Below are positions 24,922-33,240 of a stretch of DNA of 64,000 bases, piece by piece. The translations under genes and the position numbers were made by a program. Positions within the stretch are counted from its first letter, which is position 1. Each line of letters starts with the position of its first letter. The stretch spans positions 1,798,001 to 1,862,000 of the forward strand of contig CP052876.1 in assembly GCA_020881835.1 (NCBI GenBank), given 5' to 3'. The notes below the pieces were generated by a model. The model worked only from the letters and a program-made list of their open reading frames with translations. It was not told the origin of the DNA and searched no databases. The stretch comes from Kineosporiaceae bacterium SCSIO 59966. GTDB taxonomy: Bacteria; Actinomycetota; Actinomycetes; Actinomycetales; SCSIO-59966.

Positions 24922-26211
24922 TCATCTGCGGCCGGGGAGGGTGGGGCGGTGGCCGCCGAGGTTGAGCATGGCGAGGGCGATGAGGGCCTGTGGTGAGGCG
25001 AAGCCGAACGCGATTCTCGTGATGAGCCGGATCTTGGTGTTGACCGATTCGATGCGGCCGTTGGACAGTCCGTGGGCGATCGCGGCGAGGATCGCGGCCT
25101 TGTGTTTGACGATGCGGCGCTGGAGCGCGACGAAGGCGTCGATGCGGCAGCGTCGCGCCCAGGCGATCCAGGCCTCGAGCGCCTCGACGGCTTCCTGGTA
25201 GGGGAGCTGGAAGACCAGCCGCAGGCCCTCCTTGAGCAGGTACGCGCGGTACAGCTTCGGGTCGTTCTTGGCGATCCAGTCCAGTTTGGCTGCCTGTCGT
25301 GGGGTCAGGTTCTCGGGGTTCTTCCACAGTGCCCAGCGGGCGCGTTTGAGGGTCTTGGCGTGGCCGGTGGCGATGCGTTGGGGTCGTCCGTGGGAGCGGC
25401 CGTTGCCGGTGGTCCCGCCCGGTGCTCGGCGGGCGGTGTTCCAGGCCTGCCGGCGCACGGCGTCCAGGGCGTCGGTGGCCCAGCGCACGACGTGGAAGGA
25501 GTCCGCGCAGCGCACCGCGTTCGGGCAGCGCTGGGTGACCACGTCCTCGATCCAGTCAGCGCCATCGGCGCTGACGTGAGTGATCAACGCGCAGCGGTCC
25601 TCGCCGAGGGCATCGAAGAACGCCGCGACGGTGCGCCGGTCCCGTCCCGGCGCGGCCCACACCAGGCGGCCGGTGTCGTGGTCGACGACCACGGTGAGGT
25701 ACTTGTAACCGCGCTTGTAGGAGATCTCGTCGATCCCGATGCGCCGCAACCCGGCGAACCGGTCGTTCACCGCCTCGACGTCGGCCCAGACCCGGCTCAC
25801 GATCGACCCGACAGTGCGCCACGCGATCCGCATCAACTCGGTGATCGCGGTCTTGGAGCACTGGGTGGCCAGCCAGGCGACCTGCTCGTCGAAGGCGAGG
25901 GTGTGTCCGGCGTCGTGCCGCGCCCACGGCACCGCCGCCACCGTCGGACCATGCACCGCGCAGTTCACCCGCGGGGCGTCGGCCTCCAAGAACACCTGGA
26001 CCGTGCCCAGGTCCAGGGCACGCCACCGCCGTCGTCCCTGCCCGCGGTCGTAGGAAGGAGCTCTGCGCTGGCACCGCCCACACCGCGCACGGGCCCGGGC
26101 ACGCGGCCGCACATGGGCGACCAACCGCTGGTCGTCCTCCTCGAACTCAACGTCCTCGACGACCGTCTTCTCGACCCCCAGCAGGGCCCGCCATAAGGTG
26201 CTGTTCTGCAC
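24922..26211 (-). CDS. ISL3-family transposase
   Basis: 429 residues, intact. Zinc-finger N-terminus CGRCQRRAP, an HTH around TELMRIAWRTVGSIV, then the DDE domain: GIDEISYKRG (first Asp), ADSFHVVRWATDALD (second Asp) and NGRIESVNTKIRLITRIAFGF (final Glu), all as expected of ISL3. Start is GTG 26211, inside the arm of a 16-bp inverted repeat that can mask it. Confidence 0.93.
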   Translation of the reverse strand: MQNSTLWRALLGVEKTVVEDVEFEEDDQRLVAHVRPRARARARCGRCQRRAPSYDRGQGRRRWRALDLGTVQVFLEADAPRVNCAVHGPTVAAVPWARHDAGHTLAFDEQVAWLATQCSKTAITELMRIAWRTVGSIVSRVWADVEAVNDRFAGLRRIGIDEISYKRGYKYLTVVVDHDTGRLVWAAPGRDRRTVAAFFDALGEDRCALITHVSADGADWIEDVVTQRCPNAVRCADSFHVVRWATDALDAVRRQAWNTARRAPGGTTGNGRSHGRPQRIATGHAKTLKRARWALWKNPENLTPRQAAKLDWIAKNDPKLYRAYLLKEGLRLVFQLPYQEAVEALEAWIAWARRCRIDAFVALQRRIVKHKAAILAAIAHGLSNGRIESVNTKIRLITRIAFGFASPQALIALAMLNLGGHRPTLPGRR

Positions 26212-26276
26212 GCCGTTCTCCGCTCACTGGTTCCTGGCCCTTGACAGCTCAGAAACCTACGCAGAGAACGGCGTGC
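26208..26276 (-). promoter_or_regulatory. Hairpin over the ISL3 transposase start
   Basis: Arms 26208-26223 and 26261-26276 pair at 15 of 16 positions (GCACGCCGTTCTCCGC with GCAGAGAACGGCGTGC). In a transcript entering from outside the IS, the stem would bury the GTG and the GGAGA site before it. Such hairpins in IS elements block translation of read-through transcripts; that function here is inferred. Confidence 0.65.
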
Positions 26277-26338
26277 GCCCATCCAGGCACGCCCACCCAC
26301 CCACGGAAGCAGCAGGAGAGCCAAAAATCAGGGTCAGA

Positions 26339-26786
26339 GGTGCTGCAGCGCGACTCGGAGGTCGCCGTCACGTTCGGCTCCGGGTGCACGGTGGCGACCG
26401 GCCGCTGGACCTCCCCCTACGACGGCGCCGTGTGGACCCTGGCCTCGGACGTCGACATCGACCACGTCGTCCCGCTCGCCGAGGCGTGGGCGTCCGGGAT
26501 CCGGACCGACGGCTGGCCGGCGTCCCGGCGGGTCGCCTACGCCAACGACCTCGGGTACGACTGGTCGCTGCTGGCGGTGACCGACAACGTCAACCAGAGC
26601 AAGGGGGACCGGGACCCGGCCGAGTGGCTCCCGCCGTCCCCCGAGGCCCGGTGCACCTACGCCGTCCAGTGGGTCTCGGTGAAGCACCGGTGGGACCTCA
26701 GCGTCGACACGACCGAGCAGTCCGCGCTCACGTCGCTGCTCGACACCTGTGAGCCGGTGCCGGTCGCGGTCCCGCCCCGGCCCTGA
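26339..26786 (+). pseudogene. HNH nuclease domain, 3' part of the interrupted gene
   Basis: After removing 21459-26338 the frame continues DTR-SEVLQRDSEVAV, restoring a DUF1524/GmrSD-C-type HNH nuclease. Diagnostic parts: CTVATGRWTSPYDG, VDIDHVVPLAEAW (HNH histidine), YANDLGYDWSLLAVTDNVNQSKGD and WLPPSPEARCTYAVQWVSVKHRWDL. The tail from 26339 has no start of its own, so it is presumably silent unless transcribed from an IS-derived promoter. It ends 47 bp before the convergent dapF. Confidence 0.88.
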
Positions 26787-26833
26787 GGCCGTCTGGGCCA
26801 GTCTGGGCCCGTCTGGGCCCGTGTGCGCCGGCG

Positions 26834-27763
26834 TCAGCCGGCGGCGACCCACCCCGGGTCCAGGACGCCGTCCGCGACCAGCACGGCGGGCCCGGCGAGC
26901 TCCACCCGTGACCCGCTGACCCGGACGCCGAGCGTCCCACCCGGGACGTCGACCAGCCAGCGGTCCGGGCCGGTCGCACCGGCCCAGGCCCGCGCGGCCA
27001 GGGCGGCCGCGCAGGCCCCGGTCCCGCAGGAGCGGGTCTCGCCCACCCCTCGCTCGTGCACCCGCATCCGCAGCCGCCCGACCGTCTCACCGCCGACGTC
27101 CTCGGGGTCGAGGGGGACGACGAGCTCGACGTTCGTGCCGTCCAGCGGCACGGGCTCGACGAGCGGGGGGCGGGTGAGGTCGACGGCGGCGAGCTCGGCG
27201 TGCTCGGCCAGGGCGACGACGGTGTGCGGGTTGCCGAGGTCGACCGACAGCGCGGGCCGGGCGACCTCCAGGCCCGGCACGTGCACCGTCGCGTCGTGAC
27301 CGGCGGCGACGGCGTCCCGACCGCCGGGCACCCGCCACGGCCCCATGTCGACGGCGATCCAGGCCGGGTCCACGGCCCCGGCCGTGCCGCCGTCCCGGAC
27401 GGTCTTGACCCCGTCGCGGGTGCCGATCGGCAGCCCGGCGGCGAGCGCCCCGGGCTCGACGAGCCGCTCGCGCAGCAGGTAGGCGGTGAGCACCCGGACG
27501 CCGTTGCCGCACATCTCGGCGACGGTGCCGTCGGCGTTGCGGTAGTCCATAAACCACTCGCTGGCGGCGGAGTCCGGCACGTCCTCGCCCAGCGCCGCGG
27601 TGCGGACCACCCGGATGAGCCCGTCGCCGCCGACACCGGCGCGCCGGTCGCAGATGCGGGCGACGAGACGGGCGTCGAGGTCGAGGTCGCCGTCGGGGTC
27701 GGGCACGAGGACGAAGTCGTTCTCGGTGCCGTGCCCCTTGGTGAACCGGATGCCCTCGCCCAT
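26834..27763 (-). CDS. dapF: Diaminopimelate epimerase
   Basis: 309 residues. Converts LL- to meso-diaminopimelate for lysine and the wall. Family motifs with the two catalytic cysteines: CGNGVRVL (after ADGTVAEM) and ETRSCGTGACAAA; N-terminal FTKGHGTENDFVLVPDPD is the usual start. Start ATG 27763. Nine bases separate its start from the end of miaA, so it shares its transcript. Confidence 0.95.
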   Translation of the reverse strand: MGEGIRFTKGHGTENDFVLVPDPDGDLDLDARLVARICDRRAGVGGDGLIRVVRTAALGEDVPDSAASEWFMDYRNADGTVAEMCGNGVRVLTAYLLRERLVEPGALAAGLPIGTRDGVKTVRDGGTAGAVDPAWIAVDMGPWRVPGGRDAVAAGHDATVHVPGLEVARPALSVDLGNPHTVVALAEHAELAAVDLTRPPLVEPVPLDGTNVELVVPLDPEDVGGETVGRLRMRVHERGVGETRSCGTGACAAALAARAWAGATGPDRWLVDVPGGTLGVRVSGSRVELAGPAVLVADGVLDPGWVAAG

Positions 27764-27772
27764 GGCTCGAGC

Positions 27773-28786
27773 CTACGGGCCGGGCCGTTGGGCGCCGTCC
27801 GCCGCGGGGCCGGCGTCCGCCGCGTCCACGGCGTCCACGTCGTCCAGAGAGTCCACGGCGTCCACGACGGCCAGGGCCCGGTCGAGCAGGTCGGGGGCGG
27901 CCGCGTCCAGCCAGACGACGCGCTGGTCACGGGCGAACCACCGCTCCTGACGGCGGGCGAGCCGGCGGGTCGCGCGGACCGTGTCAGCGCGTGCCTGGCT
28001 GTCGGTGAGCCTGCCGTCGAGCAGGTCGAGCACCTGGGCGTAGCCGACGGCGCGGGACGCCGTCCGGCCGCGACGCAGCCCCGCGGCCTCCAGCCGGCGC
28101 ACCTCGTCGACCAGGCCGCTTGCCCACATGGCGTCGACGCGGGCGGCGATCCGCTCGTCGAGCACCGGCCGCGGCAGGGTGAGCCCCAGCCGCACCGAGG
28201 GCATCGCCGGTCGTCCGGTCGGCAGGGTCGCGGTGAACGGGCGCCCGGTGATCTCGACGACCTCCAGGGCCCGGACGACGCGGCGCACGTTGCCGGGCAG
28301 GATCGCCGAGGCCGCGGCGGGGTCGACGGCGGCCAGGCGGGCGTGCAGAGCCGCCGGTCCGACGTCGGCGGCCTCGGCCTCCAGCCGGGCCCGGACGGCG
28401 GGGTCGGTGCCGGGCAGGTCGAGCTCGTCGAGGACGGCGCGGACGTACAGCCCGGAGCCACCGACGAGCAGCGGGGTGCCCCCACGGGCGGCTACCGCGG
28501 CGAGGTCGGCGCGGGCGTGCCGCTGGTAGGCCGCGACGCTGGCCTCCTCGGTGACGTCGAGGACGTCGAGCTGGTGGTGCGGGACGCCGCGGCGCTGGGC
28601 CAGCGGGACCTTGGCGGTGCCGACGTCCATCCCCCGGTACAGCTGGGAGGCGTCGGCGTTGACCACTTCCCCGGGGCGGCCACGGTCCGCGAGAGCCTCG
28701 GCGAGGTCGAGGGCGAGGTCGGACTTGCCAGTGGCCGTCGGCCCCACCACCGCCACCACGACCGCCCTCGTCCTCGTCGTCGTCAC
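27773..28786 (-). CDS. miaA: tRNA dimethylallyltransferase
   Basis: About 337 residues. Puts the dimethylallyl group on A37 of tRNAs reading U-start codons. The P-loop is [43 protein letters not shown] and [15 protein letters not shown] are MiaA signatures. GTG at 28786 is preferred because GAGGAG sits five bases upstream; GTG 28792 is an alternative. That GAGGAG is the outer edge of repeat unit A (28798-28820), so the ribosome site adjoins the module. The C-terminal tail ([18 protein letters not shown]) is low complexity. It works with miaB upstream. Confidence 0.94.
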   Translation of the reverse strand: MTTTRTRAVVVAVVGPTATGKSDLALDLAEALADRGRPGEVVNADASQLYRGMDVGTAKVPLAQRRGVPHHQLDVLDVTEEASVAAYQRHARADLAAVAARGGTPLLVGGSGLYVRAVLDELDLPGTDPAVRARLEAEAADVGPAALHARLAAVDPAAASAILPGNVRRVVRALEVVEITGRPFTATLPTGRPAMPSVRLGLTLPRPVLDERIAARVDAMWASGLVDEVRRLEAAGLRRGRTASRAVGYAQVLDLLDGRLTDSQARADTVRATRRLARRQERWFARDQRVVWLDAAAPDLLDRALAVVDAVDSLDDVDAVDAADAGPAADGAQRPGP

Positions 28787-28797
28787 ACCCACTCCTC

Positions 28798-29065
28798 GGT
28801 GATCATGCAATCCCGCCACCCCGACCCGAGCCGCACCCCCTCGGTGATCATGCAATCCCGCCACCCCGCGAGCCGCACCCCCTCGGTGATCATGCAATCC
28901 CGCCACCCCCCCCGAGAGATGAAAGCTTGTCGTGGTTGCCATGTCAGCCCACGTCGGGAGGCACGCCTCCACCACAGAATGCTGCGTCGGGCACAGCCTG
29001 GCCGGCGTGTCGCGCCCACAACCCAGCATTCTGCGAGCGGGAGGGTGGCGGGATTGCATGATCAC
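28798..29065. repeat. A-B-A' intergenic repeat module 3
   Basis: Three A units at 28798-28820, 28843-28865 and 28885-28907 (periods 45 and 42), about 65 bp of unassigned sequence, a B hairpin with perfect 10-bp arms CAGAATGCTG (28975-28984) and CAGCATTCTG (29024-29033), and one A' at 29044-29065. It stands between miaB and miaA, which are both on the minus strand, so here it cannot be only a convergent terminator. The 60 bp beyond it (29066-29126) carry GTCAGCGGG-type short repeats before the miaB stop. Confidence 0.9.
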
Positions 29066-29126
29066 GAATGAAGGGGACGCAGCGGGTCAGCGAGTCAGCG
29101 GGTCAGCGGGGCGGCGGCACAACGGG

Positions 29127-30605
29127 TCAGTGGCGCAGCGTGGGCAGCCCCAGCGGGACCGGACCTCCCGCCGCGGCACCCGCTGCCGCGGTCGCCGGGA
29201 CGCCGCAGGTGTCGGCCTGCCGCCGGTCCCACGCGTCCCCGGCCCGGGTTCGGCGCAGCGCGATGACCCCGCCGTCGGCAACAAGGTGGTGCGGAGCGCC
29301 GTAGTCGACCCGAACGGTGACGACGTCGCCGGGCCGCGGCACCTCGGCGGCGTCACCGAGCGCGAAGTGCACGAGCCGACCGTCGCGGGCCCGGCCGGTC
29401 AGCCGCGCGGTGGCGTCGTCCTTGCGCCCCTCTCCCACCGAGACGAGCACCTCGAGCTCCCGCCCCTCCTGAGCCCGGTTCTCCTCCCAGGAGATCTGCT
29501 CCTGCAGGGCGACGAGCCGCTCGTAGCGCTCCTGGACCACCGTCTTCGGGAGCTGGTCCGGCAGGTCGGCGGCCGGCGTCCCCGGTCGGCGGGAGTACTG
29601 AAAAGTGAAGGCCTGGGCAAACCTGGCCTGCTCCACGACGTCCAGGGTGGCCTGGAAGTCCTCCTCTGTCTCGCCCGGGAACCCGACGATGATGTCGGTG
29701 GTGATCGCGGCGTCCGGGATGCGCGCCCGCACCCGGTCGAGGATGTCGAGGAACCGCGCCGACCGGTAGGAGCGGCGCATCGCGCGCAGCACCCGGTCCG
29801 AGCCGGACTGCAGCGGCATGTGCAGCTGCGGCATGACGTTGTGGGTCTCGGCCATGGCGGCGATGACGTCGTCGGTGAACGCCGCCGGGTGGGGGCTGGT
29901 GAACCGGACCCGTTCGAGGCCGTCGATGGTGCCGCAGGCGCGCAGCAGCTTGCCGAACGCCTCCCGGTCGCCGAACTCGACGCCGTAGGTGTTGACGTTC
30001 TGCCCGAGCAGGGTGACCTCGACGGCGCCGTCGTCGACGAGCGCCTGCACCTCGGCGAGGACGTCCCCGGGCCGGCGGTCCTTCTCCTTGCCGCGCAGCG
30101 ACGGCACGATGCAGAACGTGCAGGTGTTGTTGCAGCCGACACTGATCGACACCCACCCGGACGACGTGCTGTCGCGCTTGGTCGGCAGGGTGGAGGGGAA
30201 CACCTCGAGCGCCTCGAGGATCTCGACCTGGGCCTCCGCGTTGTGCCGGGCCCGCTCGAGCAACGCCGGCAGCGAGCCGATGTTGTGCGTGCCGAAGACG
30301 ACGTCGACCCACGGGGCGCGCCGCACGATCGTGTCGCGGTCCTTCTGGGCCAGGCAGCCGCCGACGGCGATCTGCATCCCCGGCCGGCCGGCCTTGCGCG
30401 GGGCGAGGTGGCCGAGGTTGCCGTAGAGCTTGTTGTCCGCGTTCTCCCGGACGGCGCAGGTGTTGAGGACGACGACGTCCGCGGCGTCCGGGTCGGTCGC
30501 CGGCACGTACCCGGCGTCCTCGAGCAGGCCGGCGAGGCGCTCGGAGTCGTGGACGTTCATCTGGCACCCGAAGGTGCGCACGGTGTAGCTGCGGGGGGTC
30601 GTCAT
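29127..30605 (-). CDS. miaB: tRNA-2-methylthio-N6-dimethylallyladenosine synthase
   Basis: 492 residues. A radical-SAM methylthiotransferase that adds the 2-methylthio group to the A37 made by MiaA. UPF0004 domain ([32 protein letters not shown], three cluster cysteines), radical-SAM loop [14 protein letters not shown] with CxxxCxxC, and a C-terminal TRAM domain. ATG at 30605. The last ~25 residues are Ala/Gly-rich and not conserved in kind. The A' array and the divergent gluA promoter lie upstream. Confidence 0.95.
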   Translation of the reverse strand: MTTPRSYTVRTFGCQMNVHDSERLAGLLEDAGYVPATDPDAADVVVLNTCAVRENADNKLYGNLGHLAPRKAGRPGMQIAVGGCLAQKDRDTIVRRAPWVDVVFGTHNIGSLPALLERARHNAEAQVEILEALEVFPSTLPTKRDSTSSGWVSISVGCNNTCTFCIVPSLRGKEKDRRPGDVLAEVQALVDDGAVEVTLLGQNVNTYGVEFGDREAFGKLLRACGTIDGLERVRFTSPHPAAFTDDVIAAMAETHNVMPQLHMPLQSGSDRVLRAMRRSYRSARFLDILDRVRARIPDAAITTDIIVGFPGETEEDFQATLDVVEQARFAQAFTFQYSRRPGTPAADLPDQLPKTVVQERYERLVALQEQISWEENRAQEGRELEVLVSVGEGRKDDATARLTGRARDGRLVHFALGDAAEVPRPGDVVTVRVDYGAPHHLVADGGVIALRRTRAGDAWDRRQADTCGVPATAAAGAAAGGPVPLGLPTLRH

Positions 30606-30655
30606 GGCGCCGTCCAGGGTACGTCGTCCGGGCCGGGGCCGAGGCCGCGCACGAG

Positions 30656-30754
30656 GGTGGCGGGATTGCATGATCACCGACGGGAGGGGGGAGGGTGGCG
30701 GGATTGCATGATCACCGAGGGGAGGGGGCAGGGTGGCGGGATTGCATGATCACC
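30656..30754 (-). repeat. Array of three A' units in the miaB/gluA divergent gap
   Basis: Units start at 30656, 30694 and 30732, an exact 38-bp period with AGGGGGAG-type spacers. There is no facing A unit and no B hairpin, so this is a half module. It lies 51 bp upstream of miaB and 86 bp upstream of gluA. Confidence 0.9.
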
Positions 30755-30818
30755 GGGGAGGTTGCGGGATGGTCACAGTCGGGGCCTGATCTCGGCGCGA
30801 TGGTGTGCTCAGGCTGTC

Positions 30819-30835
30819 CGGAACGCTAGGTTCCG
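30819..30835. promoter_or_regulatory. Palindrome just upstream of gluA
   Basis: CGGAAC-GCTAG-GTTCCG, a perfect 6-bp inverted repeat ending four bases before the ATG at 30840. No normal ribosome site lies between, so the palindrome may be an operator over a leaderless start, or an RNA hairpin. No regulator can be named. Confidence 0.5.
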
Positions 30836-30839
30836 CACC

Positions 30840-31580
30840 ATGTCCGAGCCCCTCGTCGTGCTGGAGAAGGTCAACAAGCACTTCGGCGACCTGCACGTCC
30901 TCAAGGACATCGACCTCACCGTGCACCGTGGTGAGGTGGTCGTCGTCATCGGCCCGTCGGGGTCCGGCAAGTCCACGCTGTGCCGAGCCATCAACCGGCT
31001 CGAACCCATCGAGTCCGGCCGGATCACCCTGGACGGCGTGCCGCTGCCGGAGGAGGGCAAGGACCTCGCCCGGCTGCGCGCGGACGTCGGCATGGTGTTC
31101 CAGTCCTTCAACCTGTTCGCCCACAAGACCGTGCTGGAGAACGTGACGCTCGGTCCGCTGAAGGTGCGACGGCAGAAGAAGGACGCCGTCGAGCAGCGGG
31201 CCCGCCAGCTCCTCGAGCGCGTCGGCGTGGCCGACCAGGCGGACAAGTACCCGGCCCAGCTCTCCGGCGGCCAGCAGCAGCGCGTCGCGATCGCCCGGGC
31301 CCTGGCCATGGACCCCAAGGTGATGCTCTTCGACGAGCCCACGTCGGCACTCGACCCCGAGATGATCAACGAGGTGCTCGACGTCATGACGAACCTCGCC
31401 CAGGAGGGCATGACCATGATCGTCGTCACCCACGAGATGGGGTTCGCCCGCCGCGCGGCGAACCGCGTCGTGTTCATGGCCGGCGGCGAGATCGTCGAGA
31501 CCAGCACCCCCGACGAGTTCTTCACCAATCCTCAGTCCCCGCGGGCGCAGGACTTCCTGTCGAAGATCCTGACCCACTGA
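30840..31580 (+). CDS. gluA: Glutamate-type polar amino acid ABC transporter ATPase
   Basis: 246 residues. Walker A GPSGSGKSTLCR, signature LSGGQQQRVAIARALAMDP, Walker B VMLFDEPTSALDP; the set is that of the PAAT family (GlnQ/GluA). First gene of gluABCD, a complete importer with binding protein and two permeases; corynebacterial GluABCD takes up glutamate, and order plus similarity support that here. ATG 30840 follows the palindrome; RBS is weak. Confidence 0.92.
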   Translation: MSEPLVVLEKVNKHFGDLHVLKDIDLTVHRGEVVVVIGPSGSGKSTLCRAINRLEPIESGRITLDGVPLPEEGKDLARLRADVGMVFQSFNLFAHKTVLENVTLGPLKVRRQKKDAVEQRARQLLERVGVADQADKYPAQLSGGQQQRVAIARALAMDPKVMLFDEPTSALDPEMINEVLDVMTNLAQEGMTMIVVTHEMGFARRAANRVVFMAGGEIVETSTPDEFFTNPQSPRAQDFLSKILTH

Positions 31581-31656
31581 GATGCTCACCCACGGCGGGC
31601 GCAGCCGCACTGGCGCCGTCCGAACCACCCGCACACCGACACTGGAGGACCACCTC

Positions 31657-32523
31657 ATGCGGTTCCGTCGCAGCACTTTCGCCGCCGGCCTGGCCGTCGC
31701 GGCCCTGACCCTGTCCGCCTGCGGAGGCGGGGAGGACGAGCCCGTCACCGAGGTGGAGGAGAGCCCCGAGTTCGAGGCCGGCACCACCATGGCCGAGCTC
31801 GCCGAGGCCGACTCCATCACCATCGGCACGAAGTTCGACCAGCCGCTGTTCGGCCTGCGCGGCCCCAGCGGTGACCCGGAGGGCTTCGACGTCGAGATCG
31901 GCAAGCTCATCGCCGCCGAGCTGGGCATCGAGCCGGAGAACATCGAGTGGGTCGAGACCGTCTCGGCCAACCGTGAGTCGTTCATCGAGGAGGGCCGCGT
32001 CGACATCGTCGTCGCCACCTACACGATCAACGACGCCCGCAAGGAGCGGGTCGACTTCGCCGGCCCGTACTTCGTCGCCGGCCAGACCCTCCTCGTGCTC
32101 GAGGAGAACACCGACATCAACGGCCCGGAGGACCTGGCCGGCAAGACCGTCTGCACCGTGGAGGGCTCGACCCCGGCGGAGAACATCCGGGAGAACTTCC
32201 CCGAGGCGGAGCTGTCGCTCACCGACGCCTACGGCAACTGCCTCGAGCCGCTGCGCAACGGCCAGGTGGACGCCGTGACGACGGACAACGTCATCCTGTC
32301 CGGCTTCGTGGACCAGAACCCCGGTGAGTTCAAGATCGTCGGGGAGCCCTTCACCGAGGAGCCGTACGGCATCGGCCTGCAGAAGGGCGACGACGCCTTC
32401 CGCGACTTCATCAACGACGTCCTCGAGGAGTCCTACGAGAACGGCGCCTGGGCGGAGGCCTGGGAGAAGACCGCGGGCACCGTCCTGGAGACCCCGGAGC
32501 CGCCGGCGGTCGACCGGTACTGA
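31657..32523 (+). CDS. gluB: Glutamate-type solute-binding lipoprotein
   Basis: 288 residues. The N-terminus is a signal peptide with lipobox LSAC (Cys at about 21), so it is anchored outside the membrane. The SBP_bac_3 core begins DSITIGTKFDQPLFG, with DVEIGKLIAAELG and TYTINDARKERVDFAGPYF. The pattern matches GluB glutamate-binding proteins. GGAGG lies 8 bases before the ATG. It is 76 bp after gluA. Confidence 0.92.
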   Translation: MRFRRSTFAAGLAVAALTLSACGGGEDEPVTEVEESPEFEAGTTMAELAEADSITIGTKFDQPLFGLRGPSGDPEGFDVEIGKLIAAELGIEPENIEWVETVSANRESFIEEGRVDIVVATYTINDARKERVDFAGPYFVAGQTLLVLEENTDINGPEDLAGKTVCTVEGSTPAENIRENFPEAELSLTDAYGNCLEPLRNGQVDAVTTDNVILSGFVDQNPGEFKIVGEPFTEEPYGIGLQKGDDAFRDFINDVLEESYENGAWAEAWEKTAGTVLETPEPPAVDRY

Positions 32524-32592
32524 CGACCTGGACGACGTCCCGGGCCCGTCCGTCGGGCCCGGGACGTCGCCGGACCGCGCCGAGGAGGTGAC

Positions 32593-33240
32593 GTGGACGC
32601 CATCATCGACAACGCCGACCTGTACTGGGAAGGCTTCACGACGACGCTGAGCCTGGCGGTCGTGTCCGGTGCCCTGGCCCTGGTGCTGGGCACCGTGCTC
32701 GGGGCGTTCCGCGTCTCGCCCATCCCGCCGTTGCGGCTCGCCGGCGCCTGGTACGTCGAGACGGTCCGCAACACCCCGCTGACGGTGGTGTTCTTCTTCA
32801 CCGTCTTCGTCATGCCGCAGGTCGGCATCCAGGTGCCGTTCTACTCCTCGGCGGTCGTCGCCCTGACCGTCTACACCGCGGCGTTCGTCTGCGAGGCGGT
32901 CCGCTCCGGGGTGAACTCGGTCGGGGTGGGGCAGGCGGAGGCGGCCCGCTCCATCGGCCTGACGTTCGGCCAGTCGCTGCGTCACATCATCCTGCCGCAG
33001 GCGTTCCGCACGGTCATCCCGCCGCTCATCAACATCTTCATCGCGCTGACCAAGAACACGTCGGTGGCTGGCGGGTTCTTCGTCGCGGAGCTGTTCAACG
33101 TCGGGCGCCGGCTGTCGAACTCGCTGTCCGACCAGGTCCCCTGGGTGCTGCTCGGGGTCGCCCTGTTCTACCTGCTCATCACGATCCCGGCCGGCGTCCT
33201 CGCCGGCTGGGCGGAGCGGAAGGCGGCGTTCGCCCGATGA
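32593..33240 (+). CDS. gluC: Glutamate-type ABC permease 1
   Basis: 215 residues, five membrane segments and the EAA loop EAARSIGLTFGQSLRHIILPQAFR, the HisM/GlnP family signature. GAGGAGG precedes the GTG start. The stop overlaps the gluD ATG (ATGA), so both permeases are made together. It forms the channel with GluD. Confidence 0.92.
   Translation: MDAIIDNADLYWEGFTTTLSLAVVSGALALVLGTVLGAFRVSPIPPLRLAGAWYVETVRNTPLTVVFFFTVFVMPQVGIQVPFYSSAVVALTVYTAAFVCEAVRSGVNSVGVGQAEAARSIGLTFGQSLRHIILPQAFRTVIPPLINIFIALTKNTSVAGGFFVAELFNVGRRLSNSLSDQVPWVLLGVALFYLLITIPAGVLAGWAERKAAFAR

Larger units (their letters stand above)
24899..26322 (-). mobile_element. ISL3-family element inside IS1380 copy 1
   Basis: 1424 bp. 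Left end GGCTCTCCTGACTGATCCG, right end inverted GGCTCTCCTGCTGCTTCCG: the first ten bases match and the following CCGTGGG is also shared. The 8-bp duplication AAAAATCA is at 24891-24898 and 26323-26330. It lies three bases from the right terminus of IS1380 copy 1. Length, TSD size and transposase all fit ISL3. Confidence 0.93.
21459..26333 (+). mobile_element. IS1380-family element copy 1, split by two later insertions
   Basis: Starts CCCTGATTTT at 21459 and ends AAAATCAGGG-like at 26331-26333, flanked by TCAGA at 21454-21458 and 26334-26338. Its sequence is in three pieces: 21459-21681, 23401/23406-24898 and 26331-26333. Removing the two nested elements with their target duplications leaves 1719 bp, exactly the length of copy 2. 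TSD length, end sequence and transposase fit IS1380. It is the oldest of the three insertions. Confidence 0.92.

Noticed and set aside
26241-26246. TTGACA in the ISL3 right end as an outward promoter for the HNH remnant
   Set aside because: No -10-like sequence occurs at the right distance (about 26264-26269 reads GAGAAC).
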